Counted from the stretch's first letter, positions 18,065-27,942 are shown. The stretch is 64,000 nt of DNA from Phycisphaerales bacterium (GCA_029260575.1 JAJDDB010000009.1:62001-126000); one strand, 5' to 3'. The notes: a model not told the origin generated them from the sequence alone. Numbers and translations: made by a program.

Positions 18065-18817
18065 TTACTGCATCATGCGAAGTTCATCGCGCAGGATCGC
18101 AGCCAGTTCGAAATTTTCAGCATCAATAGCGGCCTGCATGCGCTCCTCAAGTTCAACTCGTTGGCTGGCAGGGAGTTTTGGGACGAGCGCATCGCGCATA
18201 CCTCGTAGCAGTGCAGCTTCGTTGGATTTCTCATACGCATCTGCGTTGCCGTGCTCATTGAAAATGTCACGAAGTTGATCAAGAGCCTGATCAAGAGCCG
18301 CCAAGGCGTGGCGCGGCTGCTTGGCTGCTATCGCCTGTTCGGCAAGGGCGCGGGCGCGCATCGTTATAATCTGTGGGCGGAACTGTTCGAGCAGAATGCG
18401 ATCATTCGGCTCTGCGGAGTAGTCCCGGCAGAGATCCAGTATCTCAAGGTTGTGCTGCGTGTCGCGCACGACGAGCTCAAATTCACCTATAGCAAACAGC
18501 GCTACATAGCGGTGATAAAACTGCACCGCTTCCTGTCGAAGGGCGCGGCATTGTTCCACTGAGAGCACAAAACCGACGGGAAGGCCGGCGTGTTGTTCAT
18601 ATTGCTCGAGTCGGTCTCGATGGAGATCGAGCTGCGTGGGATGTTCGCCTTGCACGAGGCCGTCGGGGCGACCATCGAGGTCCATCTGGAGAATGCCGAG
18701 TTCAACACGGACCTGAATTTTCCTGGCGCCGTCCTTGCCGGTAATCAGGCGTACATTGATTCTTCCGGGCTCGATTGGCCATGACCTGAGAAGTTCAGTG
18801 AGGTCCGTTGAATCCAC
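18065..18817 (-). CDS. UVR-motif C-terminal protein of unknown function
   Basis: A 250-residue soluble protein. Its last 35 residues (QRVELEERMQAAIDAENFELAAILRDEL) match the UvrB/UvrC interaction motif, a short helical hairpin also found in ClpC-type and McsA proteins. The rest is charged and helical (VEQCRALRQEAVQFYHRYVALFAIGEFELVVRDT) without a known domain. The start is GTG at 18817, supported by an AGGAG about eight bases upstream. A short open frame ends just before it. It is not UvrB or UvrC, since no helicase or nuclease part is present. Confidence 0.7.
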   Translation of the reverse strand: MDSTDLTELLRSWPIEPGRINVRLITGKDGARKIQVRVELGILQMDLDGRPDGLVQGEHPTQLDLHRDRLEQYEQHAGLPVGFVLSVEQCRALRQEAVQFYHRYVALFAIGEFELVVRDTQHNLEILDLCRDYSAEPNDRILLEQFRPQIITMRARALAEQAIAAKQPRHALAALDQALDQLRDIFNEHGNADAYEKSNEAALLRGMRDALVPKLPASQRVELEERMQAAIDAENFELAAILRDELRMMQ

Positions 18818-18833
18818 GTTGGCAGGCTCCTGA

Positions 18834-19028
18834 TCAAGTATCGGTCGTGGTGGTTGGGGCGGGCAGCGCGATCTGTAGGAACCCCTGTTGCTGGCTCACA
18901 GCCATGGCGGTTAAGGCCGCAGGAAGTCCAACCGACATCTGAACCGTGGCTTCATCGTTTGCAAGCCATGGGCTTATAGGCTCTTTCGTGACTGAATCGT
19001 TGCTGCGTCGCGTCTCGAACGGTAGCAT
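18834..19028 (-). CDS. Possible small protein, unrecognised
   Basis: A 64-codon frame ends 16 bases before the GTG of the UVR-motif gene, on the same strand. The C-terminal half (MSVGLPAALTAMAVSQQQGF) has a believable composition; it faintly recalls short YjfB-type motility proteins, but not enough to name it. An internal ATG at 18938 would give 34 residues. It may equally be leader sequence. Confidence 0.25.
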   Translation of the reverse strand: MLPFETRRSNDSVTKEPISPWLANDEATVQMSVGLPAALTAMAVSQQQGFLQIALPAPTTTTDT

Positions 19029-19079
19029 CTTCAGCAGCGGTCCGGCAACTTCCGGTCGGACAAGCTATTGAGGGTGGGA

Positions 19080-19100
19080 ACCGTTCGGCCATTCCGAACG
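19080..19100. other. Perfect 8-bp hairpin or inverted repeat upstream of the sigma factor gene
   Basis: CCGTTCGG and CCGAACGG are separated by CCATT, about 128 bases before the sigma factor start. It could be an operator or a 5'-leader structure. No T run follows, so it is not a simple terminator. Confidence 0.45.
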
Positions 19101-19227
19101 GATGATTAGGTGGGAAGAGGCATTTCAGCGGCTCTGGAGCAGCCAACGACGCATCAACTGAATTGAAACGTGCTCGGTTCCTCGTTGTGGGGGGATCGGC
19201 TCTGTCGACGACTGTCGGCATGTAAGG

Positions 19228-20178
19228 ATGGGTATGGCGCGAGAAGCCCTGCAATCCGATCTGCAACTGTATCTGCGGCAAATCAATGAGACGCCGTTGC
19301 TTACAGCTTTGCAAGAACGCGAGCTTGGCTGGCGGATCATTAACGACAATGACCATGGCGCGAAGGAGCACATGGTTAAGGCGAACCTGCGCCTGGTCGT
19401 GTCCATCAGCAAAAACTACGCACACCGCGGACTTCCGTTGACCGACCTCATCGAAGAAGGCAACATTGGATTGATCCGTGCAGTGGAGGGTTTCGACCCG
19501 GCCCAGGGCGCGCGATTTTCGACCTATGCATCATGGTGGATCAAGCAGGCGATCAAGCGCACGCTCATCAATGCGACGCAGCCGATTCACATTCCCGCGT
19601 ACATGGTCGAACTGATCGCGCGCTGGAAGGACGCCATTCGCCGGCTGCAGGAGCAGTCGGGTCGGCATCCGACCAATTCGGAGCTTGCAGCGGAGATGGA
19701 ATTGCCAGTGAAGAAACTGGCGATCATTCGTCGTGCAATGAAAGCGCTGCATTCGTCCGGCCAGGCCCCGACGGGTGAAGACGGCGAGCCGATGGATTTT
19801 GCTGATCTGTTTCCCGACTTCCGCTGCAATCAACCGGAACATAGCGTGGAGCGCAATGAAGAGTTTGACACGATTCTCAAACTGCTTGATGCCATTGATG
19901 AGCGCGATGCGCGAGTTTTGAAGTTGCGTTTCGGACTCGAAGGCAAGGAGCCGCTGACGCTCAAACAGATCGGCGAAGAGGTTGGCCTGACCCGCGAGCG
20001 CGTGCGGCAGATCGAGATGGAAGCGCTCAAGAAGTTGGCCAGCCAGTTGTCTGATGATCGCCCCAGCCGGTTCTTTAAGACCAACCGCACGAATGGCAAC
20101 GGCCATGCAAACGGCCACGTCAACGGAAACGGTGCAACTGGGCAATCGACACCTCCGCCGCGCGCCAAGGCTGGGTAA
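19228..20178 (+). CDS. Sigma-70-family RNA polymerase sigma factor (RpoD/RpoS-like)
   Basis: A 316-residue sigma factor without the acidic region 1.1. Region 1.2 reads [15 protein letters not shown]. Region 2 holds [19 protein letters not shown] and [16 protein letters not shown], the core-binding and -10-reading helices. Region 3 follows ([20 protein letters not shown]). Region 4.2 reads [21 protein letters not shown], the -35 reader. The C-terminus is an unusual low-complexity tail rich in Asn, Gly and His (about residues 290-316). Its length and lack of region 1.1 fit a group 2 factor or a short principal factor; the window cannot decide. The start at 19228 has a second ATG two codons later. 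Confidence 0.92.
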   Translation: MGMAREALQSDLQLYLRQINETPLLTALQERELGWRIINDNDHGAKEHMVKANLRLVVSISKNYAHRGLPLTDLIEEGNIGLIRAVEGFDPAQGARFSTYASWWIKQAIKRTLINATQPIHIPAYMVELIARWKDAIRRLQEQSGRHPTNSELAAEMELPVKKLAIIRRAMKALHSSGQAPTGEDGEPMDFADLFPDFRCNQPEHSVERNEEFDTILKLLDAIDERDARVLKLRFGLEGKEPLTLKQIGEEVGLTRERVRQIEMEALKKLASQLSDDRPSRFFKTNRTNGNGHANGHVNGNGATGQSTPPPRAKAG

Positions 20179-20184
20179 TTGCCA

Positions 20185-21249
20185 CTACATCTTGTGAGAT
20201 GACACTATCGAAGTGTCGAGCCATGCGATGAATTGTGCTGCACGATTTTCGTCCATCCATTCTGCAAGTTGTTCCTGATGTTCCTGTCCATCCGCATCGC
20301 GCCAATGCAGCATTGGCGCGTACGTTTCATTGGATTTGCCGGAGTGGGTGACACGCTTAACGCGCGTCCGGGTAACCTGATCGACGCTGCACCAGACATC
20401 ACCGGTACGACCGAAAGTCTGTGGCAGTGTCACAGTGCCTGCTTTATGGTTGATGACCAGATCCTTCGCGCCGGTGTGAACGATGAACGATCGCCAGAAA
20501 TACGCGACTACCGCTGCGCCGCCAGTCAGCGCCCAGACGATCTTCAGTACTGTTGGATGTGGATCCAAGCCGGACGAAAATACAACAACGAATACACTGG
20601 CAAACGACACACCGAGTGCTGCAACAACAGCGGTAGGTAGCGGCGCAAATCGTGGCATGCGCACGATGGTTCGATATCGTCTGCGCGTGATCTTGACGCC
20701 GACTGCGTCCGCTCCAGTCAGCCGCCTGCGAATGATGCCGCCGAGGTTTATCCACAGCAGGAACATGACACAGTTGAAGGGCGTGAAGAACAACAACAAT
20801 GCGTGTTCGGTGTTGCCGACGCCGACTTCGAGAACTGCATCGTTCGGCTTGCGTGGGTTGTAATTCACCGGGACTTCGCTGCCAGTTGGATATCGTGCGA
20901 CAACACGGGTGGCGTAGCCGCGATCAGAACTGCTGAAGCTGCCGTACCGATGCCCGGTTTCGGAGTATGTGGTGCCATCGACGTTGTATCGGAATTCGAC
21001 GATCGGCCGATACGTTGTATCGCCCTCAGAGTCGGTGCTCCGCTTGATTGAACTCGCAACTATTTCACCACGCACTATCGGATATGACTCGGCTTGGAAT
21101 TGTTTGTACAAGACGAAGCCGATCAATCCGTCAAACACGCCAACGATGAGCGTCCAGACGATAGTGAAGGCCATGAGGGTACCTCTGCCGGGCCGCCGAA
21201 GGGCGGAGCGTCGAGAATTCTTTCCTGGCTGTTTCGACGATGCGGACAT
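20185..21249 (-). CDS. DUF3592-like membrane protein
   Basis: This 354-residue protein has a basic N-terminus and a first helix (FTIVWTLIVGVFDGLIGFVLY). A beta-rich extracytoplasmic part (YPIVRGEIVASSIKRSTDSEGDTTYRP) ends in VPVNYNPRKPNDAVLE, the hallmark of DUF3592. Three more hydrophobic segments and a C-terminal beta-rich domain (VWCSVDQVTRTRVKRV) follow. The function of the family is unknown. The ATG at 21249 leaves only 25 bases to the divergent M61 gene; an internal ATG at 21174 is possible and would free space for promoters. It is convergent with the sigma factor gene. Confidence 0.75.
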   Translation of the reverse strand: MSASSKQPGKNSRRSALRRPGRGTLMAFTIVWTLIVGVFDGLIGFVLYKQFQAESYPIVRGEIVASSIKRSTDSEGDTTYRPIVEFRYNVDGTTYSETGHRYGSFSSSDRGYATRVVARYPTGSEVPVNYNPRKPNDAVLEVGVGNTEHALLLFFTPFNCVMFLLWINLGGIIRRRLTGADAVGVKITRRRYRTIVRMPRFAPLPTAVVAALGVSFASVFVVVFSSGLDPHPTVLKIVWALTGGAAVVAYFWRSFIVHTGAKDLVINHKAGTVTLPQTFGRTGDVWCSVDQVTRTRVKRVTHSGKSNETYAPMLHWRDADGQEHQEQLAEWMDENRAAQFIAWLDTSIVSSHKM

Positions 21250-21274
21250 GCTCTATAACGGAGTGTATCCAATC

Positions 21275-23266
21275 ATGAAAGGACGAACGATGCAGGGTGA
21301 AGCTATGCGATTGCACCGCCGAATGATGGTCGTGCTGGCAATGCTATCTATGCTGTCAGTCTCCGCGTGTAGCGCGATGCAGAAAACTGACCGCGCGCCG
21401 CATCCTCGACCGCGCGTTGACAGCGCTGCATCCGGCAAGATTCGATACGAGGTGTTCATTGAGCAGCCGCAGACGCAAACGTTGCAAGTAGTGATGCATG
21501 TGCAGGGCTGGAATGATGATGCACTTGTCATTGCGATGCCGGTGTGGCGGCCGGGCAAGTACCGTGTGCTTGATCAGGCCCGATCGATCCGGCAGATCAG
21601 CGCAGTCGACCAGTCAGGTCGTACATTGCCAATGGCAAAGATCAGTAAAGCCCAGTGGCGCATCAAGAGTGGAGGCGCGACGGCCATCGCAGTTCATTAT
21701 GAGCTGTTTGCAGATGCGCTGCGTGATCGGACGCTGCATATTGACGATACGCATGCGTTTCTCTCTGGCGAGTCCGTGTTTCTGTACGTGGAAGAACTTC
21801 GATCGAAGCCAACAACGGTTGGTTTTCATGTCCCCGCAACGTGGCACATCGCAACTGGTCTTGATGCAATTGATGCGGAAAATGCGGTGCCCGCGCACCG
21901 GTTTGCTGCTGCGGACTACGACGAACTCATTGATAGTCCGTTTGAAATCGGAACGCACGAGCGCTTGACATTCGAATTCGAGGACAAACAACACGACATC
22001 GTCATATGGGGCGACTGTCACTACGACGGCCAGAGGCTCGTCAACAACTTTGCTGCGATTGTGCGCGAACAGACAGAAATCTTCGGCGGCGCGCCTTACG
22101 AAAGATTTGTCTTTCAGATTCACTGCGCTGAAGGGTTCAGCGGCGGCACCGAGCATCGACACTCCACAATTATGCAGGTTTTTCCCGCGCGACTGGAGGG
22201 CAGCGAGGACAACGACTCCGGGTACAAAGTGTTTCTTGGACTCGTATCACATGAGATGTTTCATACATGGAACGTCAAGAGTTTCATCCCTGCTGACCTG
22301 GTGCCGTACGACTATCAAACTGAAAACTACACGGATTTGTTGTGGGTCGTGGAGGGGACGACGAGTTACTACGACGACCTGACGCTGGCGCGAGCGCAGT
22401 TGCTGACAGAATCGGAATATATGAAGAGGATTGTGGATCAGTACACCAGTTACCGACAACGGCCCGGGCGCAACCTGCAGAGTCTTGCCGAGTCGTCTTT
22501 CGACGCGTGGATCAAGTACACGCAGCCGACGGCTGACAGTACCAATTCGACGGTGTCGTTCTATCGCAAAGGCGCACTCGTGAGCCTGATGCTGGATATG
22601 GAAATTCGCAGGCGCACTAAAGGACAGGCAAGCCTCGATATGGTGATGCGATGGTTGTACGAGAACTTTCCACGCGATTCTTCCGGCTACAATTCCGAAA
22701 ATCTTGAATCTCTGCTGGCGGAGAGATTCGGATCCGACTTCACGGGCTTCTTGAACGACTATGTGCGGGGGACTGTTGAGCTTGATCTCAACAGCGCACT
22801 GTCTGTCGTCGGGTTTGAACTCGTGCAAGGCGATGCCGAAACGAAGGACGACGAATCAGAGCCGGGCGCGAACGCCAATGCAGACAAACAGAACGAGCCA
22901 AAGCCGTACCTCGGCGTGCATCTTGCAGGCAACACCGTACGAAGCATCTTGACGGATGGCCCGGCCAATACAGCAGGTATTGTGGTCGGTGATGAGATCA
23001 TGGCGATCAATGGCAGACGTGTGCGCGGCGGCAACATTGACGCTCGACTCAAGCATTACAAACCGGGAGATGAAATCGAGATCACTGTGTTTCGCAGAGA
23101 TACATTGCGCACTGTGCGTTTGGCACTCGTCGCTGATCCGAACGTGACGTGGAAGATTCAGCGCGTCGCTGAGCCCACCGACCAGCAGAAGGCGAACTAT
23201 GAATCGTGGATGGAGCAGCCGTGGGATACGGACGCCTCAAATGATGATGCCGAAGACACAAAGTAA
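21275..23266 (+). CDS. M61-family peptidase with PDZ domain, probable lipoprotein
   Basis: A 663-residue protein resembling M61 glycyl-aminopeptidase-type proteases. The signal segment ends in a lipobox-like LSVSAC (Cys near residue 30), so the protein is probably lipid-anchored. The catalytic site is HEMFHTWN (HExxH), followed about 30 residues later by WVVEGTTSYYDDL with the third Glu ligand. A C-terminal PDZ domain starts near residue 545 (YLGVHLAGNTVRSILTDGPA, then GDEIMAINGRRV). The start is uncertain: ATGs at 21275, 21290 and 21305 are in frame, and the last two would still leave the lipobox. It meets gcvT tail to tail 17 bases away. Confidence 0.88.
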   Translation: MKGRTMQGEAMRLHRRMMVVLAMLSMLSVSACSAMQKTDRAPHPRPRVDSAASGKIRYEVFIEQPQTQTLQVVMHVQGWNDDALVIAMPVWRPGKYRVLDQARSIRQISAVDQSGRTLPMAKISKAQWRIKSGGATAIAVHYELFADALRDRTLHIDDTHAFLSGESVFLYVEELRSKPTTVGFHVPATWHIATGLDAIDAENAVPAHRFAAADYDELIDSPFEIGTHERLTFEFEDKQHDIVIWGDCHYDGQRLVNNFAAIVREQTEIFGGAPYERFVFQIHCAEGFSGGTEHRHSTIMQVFPARLEGSEDNDSGYKVFLGLVSHEMFHTWNVKSFIPADLVPYDYQTENYTDLLWVVEGTTSYYDDLTLARAQLLTESEYMKRIVDQYTSYRQRPGRNLQSLAESSFDAWIKYTQPTADSTNSTVSFYRKGALVSLMLDMEIRRRTKGQASLDMVMRWLYENFPRDSSGYNSENLESLLAERFGSDFTGFLNDYVRGTVELDLNSALSVVGFELVQGDAETKDDESEPGANANADKQNEPKPYLGVHLAGNTVRSILTDGPANTAGIVVGDEIMAINGRRVRGGNIDARLKHYKPGDEIEITVFRRDTLRTVRLALVADPNVTWKIQRVAEPTDQQKANYESWMEQPWDTDASNDDAEDTK

Positions 23267-23283
23267 CTTTCCACCGCCAGCAC

Positions 23284-24417
23284 TTACTTCGCTTTGTAGA
23301 ACGGCAGGGCGGTTATCGCTGCATCGACCAACGTTGAACCGAGATTCACCTGTACCTGTCCGCCGTTGGAAATGAGCGCTGCATCGATATACGCCATGGC
23401 AATTGGTTTCTCGAGTGTCGGAGAGAAACATCCGCTGGTGACAACGCCGACATCGCGGCCGTCGTGAACAACGATCATATCCTGGCGGGCGCTGCGTTTG
23501 CCGGTCAGTACAAGTCCTGTGAGTTGTCGTTTCGGTCCGTCGGCAGCAATTTTCTGTAGCGCATCTTGGCCGATGAAACGCGGTATCTCTTGGTTGTCTT
23601 CGCCCTTGTTGAGCTTGACCGCAAAGTTGAGGCCGGCAGAGATCGGGTCAATGTCTTCGGTAATCTCGTGGCCGTACAGCGCCATGCCCGCTTCGAGGCG
23701 CAGCGTGTCGCGTGCGCCAAGCCCGGCCGGCTTGATCGTCGCATCATCTCCGCCCATTTGTTTAATGAGCATCTTGACCGCTTTGGAGGCGATGCCCGCC
23801 GGGAATATGACTTCAACGCCGTCCTCGCCGGTATAGCCGGTTCGACTGATGAAGAATTTCTGGAACAAGACGCTCTTGGTCGTGAAGCGGTAGCGCTTCA
23901 GCTTGGGAATCTCACTGGAGACGCTCTTGAATAGGTCAATGACCTTTGGCCCCTGAATGGCGATCATCGCAGTCGATTCTGTCTGATCCTTCAACTGAAA
24001 CGTGTCATCATTCTTGACCGTAGCGAAATGCTCAAGCAATTTGGCGCGATTGCTTGCGTTACAAACCATGAGATACTCAGCATCGTCGATGCAGTACACG
24101 AGCACATCATCGTGGCACCCGCCCGATTGGTTGCAGACAATCGAATACCGTGCCTGCCCGGATTCCATACCGTGAATCTGCCGGGTGCAGACACGGTCGA
24201 GGAATCGACACGCGTCCTTGCCGGCAAATCGCAGTCGTCCCATGTGACTGACATCAAACAGCCCGCCTGAGGAACGAACCTGTCGATGTTCATCCATGAT
24301 GGAGCCGTAGTGCAGGGGCATCTCCCAGCCGGCGAAGGGAACCATCTTCGCGCCGTGGTCAATGTGGAACTGGTGAAACGGTGTGGTGTGCATCGATTGG
24401 GTCATCATGGTTGACAT
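23284..24417 (-). CDS. gcvT: Glycine cleavage system T protein (aminomethyltransferase)
   Basis: This 377-residue protein transfers the methylene group from the aminomethyl-lipoyl H protein to tetrahydrofolate. It has the family blocks MVPFAGWEMPLHYGS, GLFDVSHMGRL, YSIVCNQSGGCHDDVLVY, ISRTGYTGEDGVEV (the folate-site region), GLGARDTLRLEAGMALYGHE with the catalytic Asp/Arg, and SGCFSPTLEKPIAMAYI near the C-terminus. The ATG at 24417 gives the standard N-terminus; further in-frame extension has only a TTG. No gcvH or gcvP gene is adjacent, and no glycine riboswitch was recognised upstream. Confidence 0.93.
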   Translation of the reverse strand: MSTMMTQSMHTTPFHQFHIDHGAKMVPFAGWEMPLHYGSIMDEHRQVRSSGGLFDVSHMGRLRFAGKDACRFLDRVCTRQIHGMESGQARYSIVCNQSGGCHDDVLVYCIDDAEYLMVCNASNRAKLLEHFATVKNDDTFQLKDQTESTAMIAIQGPKVIDLFKSVSSEIPKLKRYRFTTKSVLFQKFFISRTGYTGEDGVEVIFPAGIASKAVKMLIKQMGGDDATIKPAGLGARDTLRLEAGMALYGHEITEDIDPISAGLNFAVKLNKGEDNQEIPRFIGQDALQKIAADGPKRQLTGLVLTGKRSARQDMIVVHDGRDVGVVTSGCFSPTLEKPIAMAYIDAALISNGGQVQVNLGSTLVDAAITALPFYKAK

Positions 24418-24551
24418 GGTGTGAAGGTATCCAGAGCATCGCCTGTTGGCTACGCGGCGCGGCAATCATAGCGGCCGATAACCTTGAGTGTGAGTGCAGT
24501 ATGACGAGTTCATGCCATCTCGTAAACATTGATATAACCACGACTTGTCGT

Positions 24552-24579
24552 TTGTGTGGCGATGATGCCGTGCTATAGT
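24552..24579 (+). promoter_or_regulatory. Candidate sigma-70 promoter for the sorting-tail protein
   Basis: TTGTGT at 24552-24557 and TATAGT at 24574-24579 are 16 bases apart, which resembles a housekeeping promoter. The next plus-strand gene starts at 24750, leaving a leader of about 160 bases with no other recognised feature. Confidence 0.4.
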
Positions 24580-24749
24580 TTGGAAGTGGTGCTGGACGTT
24601 GCGCTACTGAGAAGAGAGACCGCGACTCAACAGAAGATCAACTGCAGATGCGCCGCCGTTGTGGTGATATTGCACACAGTTGTCGTCATCGCAGGCGTGA
24701 TGCGAGCCAGCGGTCAACAGGTGTTCGGGTGAAGAGAAGAGAGACGCAC

Positions 24750-25337
24750 ATGATTCGGAAACGATTTATACCGGGGCTTGCACTGGTTGCCGCGCTCGTA
24801 CTCTGTGTCTCGACAGCGAACGCCGATCTGGTTTCTGATACGCCGATTACTGTTCCTGCTGATAACTCCCAGGCGTTCGTGGAGTTCATCAGCCAGACGG
24901 CAGCGTACGAAGGCAATCTCTACTTCCTGGGGACTGGCACTCCCGATCAAGTGCTGAATCCTGCACCCAACACCGATGCAGCGAACCTGGGCCAGTTCCT
25001 GTTCAACAACCATGCTGCCACTCCAGGCGACACCACGATGTTGATCGGGACGTTCGACCAAGGCGACATTCTGCACCTTGCCTACGACATCGTGCATCCC
25101 GTTGATGTCGCCGATGAACTGTTCCGAACCGATGTCGACGATGATCAGAAGTATTTTTCGATCGACGTCGAAACGGGGATAATCGGCATTGAGGACCTGC
25201 GCAAGCCGCAAAGCGATCTGGATTACGACGACATCCTTTTCCGTCTGTATTTCGTGCAGATTCCGTCACCTGGAGTGTTGGCGCTGCTCGGTGTTGCGGG
25301 GCTGACAGGTGGACGGCGGCGCCGGCGTCAGTCGTAG
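24750..25337 (+). CDS. Exported DUF4114-like protein with PEP-CTERM-type sorting tail
   Basis: A 195-residue protein with a signal peptide (GLALVAALVLCVSTANA). The body ends in DLDYDDILFRLYF, resembling the acidic loop of DUF4114 domains that may bind calcium. The tail is IPSPGVLALLGVAGLTGGRRRRRQS: a Pro motif, a hydrophobic helix and an Arg cluster, the tripartite layout recognised by exosortases in planctomycetes, with PSP where PEP is usual. It is therefore likely processed and displayed at the cell surface or outer membrane. The ATG at 24750 follows a GA-rich AGAGAAGAGAG. No exosortase gene lies in the window. Confidence 0.78.
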   Translation: MIRKRFIPGLALVAALVLCVSTANADLVSDTPITVPADNSQAFVEFISQTAAYEGNLYFLGTGTPDQVLNPAPNTDAANLGQFLFNNHAATPGDTTMLIGTFDQGDILHLAYDIVHPVDVADELFRTDVDDDQKYFSIDVETGIIGIEDLRKPQSDLDYDDILFRLYFVQIPSPGVLALLGVAGLTGGRRRRRQS

Positions 25338-25548
25338 TTCATGTCGTATAACGAACCGATCGATCGCGCAATCGGTCATGTGGCGACCAGTGCTCTTCGC
25401 ACTTCAATGACCCTGTAACGAATCGCAGCCTCATTGCAGCGGGCGGCTTGCGCATCAGCGCGGTCGGGTTGTTGGCACTGTGCGTGGCCGGTATGCTCCC
25501 GGATCGATGCGCCGAAATGTGCTGGATGTGTTCGGAGGGGTGCGGACG

Positions 25549-27942
25549 GTGAACGGGTGGGTCTCCGCCCGCGCGCCACGCTGTCTTGCGCGGATCGTTG
25601 TACTTACATTGGTTTTCTGTCTGTTGGAGCCCAAGGCTGCTTTGGGGCAGGATGACGCCCAACTGATGGATCGGCCGATCGCAGCTGTTCAGCTCACAGG
25701 CCTGCAGCGCATCACCGAACAGGAAGTTCGCAACAACATTCGAGCCCAGGTCGGCTCGCCGTATGACCCGGAGATGATCCGTGGCGATGTGCGCCGGCTT
25801 GAGGCGCTGGGGTTGTTTCGGTACGTGGATGTGTTTGCAGAGCTGCGCGACGATGGTACGGTCGATCTGACGTATGCCCTGACCGAGCAGCCGCTGATTC
25901 GTGAAGTGCAGACGGTGGACAACAAGCTGATCACCGACCAGGCGCTGTTGGCGGTTGTGCCGCTGCTGCGAGGCGGGCCGCGTGATGATTTCCTGATCGA
26001 AACCGCCAAGCGCAACATTCAGGATCTGTATCGCAATCGCGGTCACTACCTCACGACAGTTGAAGTTGACGAATCCGAGCTTGATGAAACGGGCATCCTG
26101 ATCTTTCGAATCATTGAAGGGCCGCGCGTCAAAGTGCGGGCTATCGAATTCGAAGGAAATGAGGCGATCAGCGCAAAGCAACTGCGATCACAAGTTGATA
26201 CGAAGACGGCGGTCCCAATCTTTGAAAAGGGCGCGCTCGATGAAGATCAACTTGATGAAGACGTCGCATCACTGGACGCGTACTACAAGGATCGCGGCTA
26301 TCTCGATGTACGTGTCGATCGGCGCATCGAACTGAGTCCGGACAACCGTGAAGCCAAAGTTGTCTTCCTGGTGCGCGAGGGCGCGGTGTACACGTTGGGT
26401 ACAATTCAGGTGCGCAGGCTTCCTGACGGCAGCGAGCCAACCGTTTATGCTTCTCAGCAATTGATGGCAATCCTTGAGATTCGTCAGGGTGATGTCTACA
26501 GCCAGGACAAGGTTCGCAAGTCCGTTCGCGCAGTTGAAGATGCATACGGTCTGCTGGGCTACCACGGCGTGGTGGTGCAGACGTTTGAACTGCGCCAGCC
26601 GGATCGCCCGGTTGTTGATTTGGCACTTGATATCAACGAAGGCCAGTTCGTCATGGTCGGAATGGTGCGCATCTTGGGCAACTTCCTGACCAAGGACAAG
26701 ATCATTCGCAGGGAAACGGAACTGCGGCCCAACCGCCCGCTGGACGGAACGGAGATCAGTCACACGAAAGAGCGCCTCCGGACAACGCGACTCTTCGGCC
26801 GGCCGATCGGCGTGACAGTGCAGTCTGCGGACCCAATGGACAATCTCTATCGCGATGTGCTCATTGAGATTAAAGAACAGAATACAGGATCGGTGAATTT
26901 CGGTATTGCGGTTGGTTCGGACTCGGGAGTGTTCGGTGAAATTTCCGTCGATCAGCGCAACTTTGATATCGCAGATATGCCCGAGTCATTTGAGGAATTG
27001 ATTCGTGGCAGAGCGTTCCGCGGCGCGGGACAGCGCTTCCAGATGGTCTTTCGTCCCGGCGATGAGATCTTTCAGTACTCGGTATCCGTGACGGAGCCCA
27101 ATCTCTTTGAGAGTGAATACTCGCTGCGCATTGGTGGCTCGTTCTTCCGGCGCGTCTTCCAGGACTTCGATGAACAGCGCATCTCCGCAGAGTTCGGCAT
27201 CAGCAGAAAACTTGGCGACATCTGGGTCGCAAGCCTGAATGGGCGCGTTTCGGAAGTTCGCCTGGAGAACATCGAAAGGGATGCTCCCACGGAGATCTTC
27301 GCTGATGCTGGTCCGGACATGCTGACCGGCCTGAGTCTTTCTCTTACACGAACCACAATCACGACGATCCGTCGGCCAGGCCGCGGCAGCCAACTTGAAT
27401 TGGCATACGAACGCGTCGGTGCGCTCGGCGGCGATTTTCAGTTCAACAAGATCGGCGGCGAGTACACTGTGTTTCTCACGCTGTACGAAGATTTTCTTGA
27501 GCGCAAGACGACGCTGCGTTTAAATACTCGGGCTGCGTATGCGTTTGGTGACGATCGTCCGCCGACATATGAACAGTACTATCTCGGCGGTCGTTCACTG
27601 CGCGGATTGGATTTCCGGGAAGTCAGTCCTAAGGGCATTCGCGCTGACAATGGCGCAGTGAGTGATGAGGCGGTTGGTGGCGAGTGGCTATTCTTTGCCG
27701 GCGCACAACTGGAACATCCACTGCTGGAAGAGACCGTCACCGGCGTGCTGTTCGTGGACAGCGGAACTGTGCTCGATGAGGTGTCCTTCGACAAGTATCG
27801 CCTGTCGGTAGGTGTTGGATTGCGCTTGTATATCGAACAGTTCGGTCCACTGCCAATCGCTTTCGATTTCGGCTTCCCGCTGCTCAAGGAAGACGAAGAT
27901 GAGGAGCAATTATTCAGCTTCAGCGCTGAAATACCGTTCTAG
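25549..27942 (+). CDS. bamA: Outer-membrane assembly protein BamA (Omp85 family)
   Basis: A 797-residue protein with a signal peptide (ARIVVLTLVFCLLEPKAALG), about five POTRA domains in the N-terminal half, and a C-terminal barrel. POTRA signatures include VQLTGLQRITEQEVRNNI, VRAIEFEGNEAISAKQLRSQ and VGMVRILGNFLTKDKIIRRE. The barrel shows YYLGGRSLRGLDFR, where the RGxxxR-like motif of loop 6 sits, and ends in aromatic Phe. The GTG at 25549 has GGAGGGG eight bases upstream and gives a clean signal peptide, so it was preferred to ATGs at 25480-25507. It begins the cluster bamA, two ompH-like genes, lpxD, lpxC-fabZ and lpxA. Confidence 0.93.
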   Translation: MNGWVSARAPRCLARIVVLTLVFCLLEPKAALGQDDAQLMDRPIAAVQLTGLQRITEQEVRNNIRAQVGSPYDPEMIRGDVRRLEALGLFRYVDVFAELRDDGTVDLTYALTEQPLIREVQTVDNKLITDQALLAVVPLLRGGPRDDFLIETAKRNIQDLYRNRGHYLTTVEVDESELDETGILIFRIIEGPRVKVRAIEFEGNEAISAKQLRSQVDTKTAVPIFEKGALDEDQLDEDVASLDAYYKDRGYLDVRVDRRIELSPDNREAKVVFLVREGAVYTLGTIQVRRLPDGSEPTVYASQQLMAILEIRQGDVYSQDKVRKSVRAVEDAYGLLGYHGVVVQTFELRQPDRPVVDLALDINEGQFVMVGMVRILGNFLTKDKIIRRETELRPNRPLDGTEISHTKERLRTTRLFGRPIGVTVQSADPMDNLYRDVLIEIKEQNTGSVNFGIAVGSDSGVFGEISVDQRNFDIADMPESFEELIRGRAFRGAGQRFQMVFRPGDEIFQYSVSVTEPNLFESEYSLRIGGSFFRRVFQDFDEQRISAEFGISRKLGDIWVASLNGRVSEVRLENIERDAPTEIFADAGPDMLTGLSLSLTRTTITTIRRPGRGSQLELAYERVGALGGDFQFNKIGGEYTVFLTLYEDFLERKTTLRLNTRAAYAFGDDRPPTYEQYYLGGRSLRGLDFREVSPKGIRADNGAVSDEAVGGEWLFFAGAQLEHPLLEETVTGVLFVDSGTVLDEVSFDKYRLSVGVGLRLYIEQFGPLPIAFDFGFPLLKEDEDEEQLFSFSAEIPF

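Larger units (their letters stand above)
18818..19227. other. Divergent intergenic region upstream of the sigma factor gene
   Basis: Apart from the doubtful small frame on minus and the hairpin at 19080-19100, I see no gene. The region should contain the promoters for the minus-strand UVR-motif gene and the plus-strand sigma factor gene. Confidence 0.45.

Noticed and set aside
24418-24549. Possible glycine riboswitch upstream of gcvT
   Set aside because: I looked for the paired GGAGA-type aptamer cores and did not find them.
26168-26763. Antisense frames within bamA
   Set aside because: They are mirror frames of bamA coding sequence with no independent signal.
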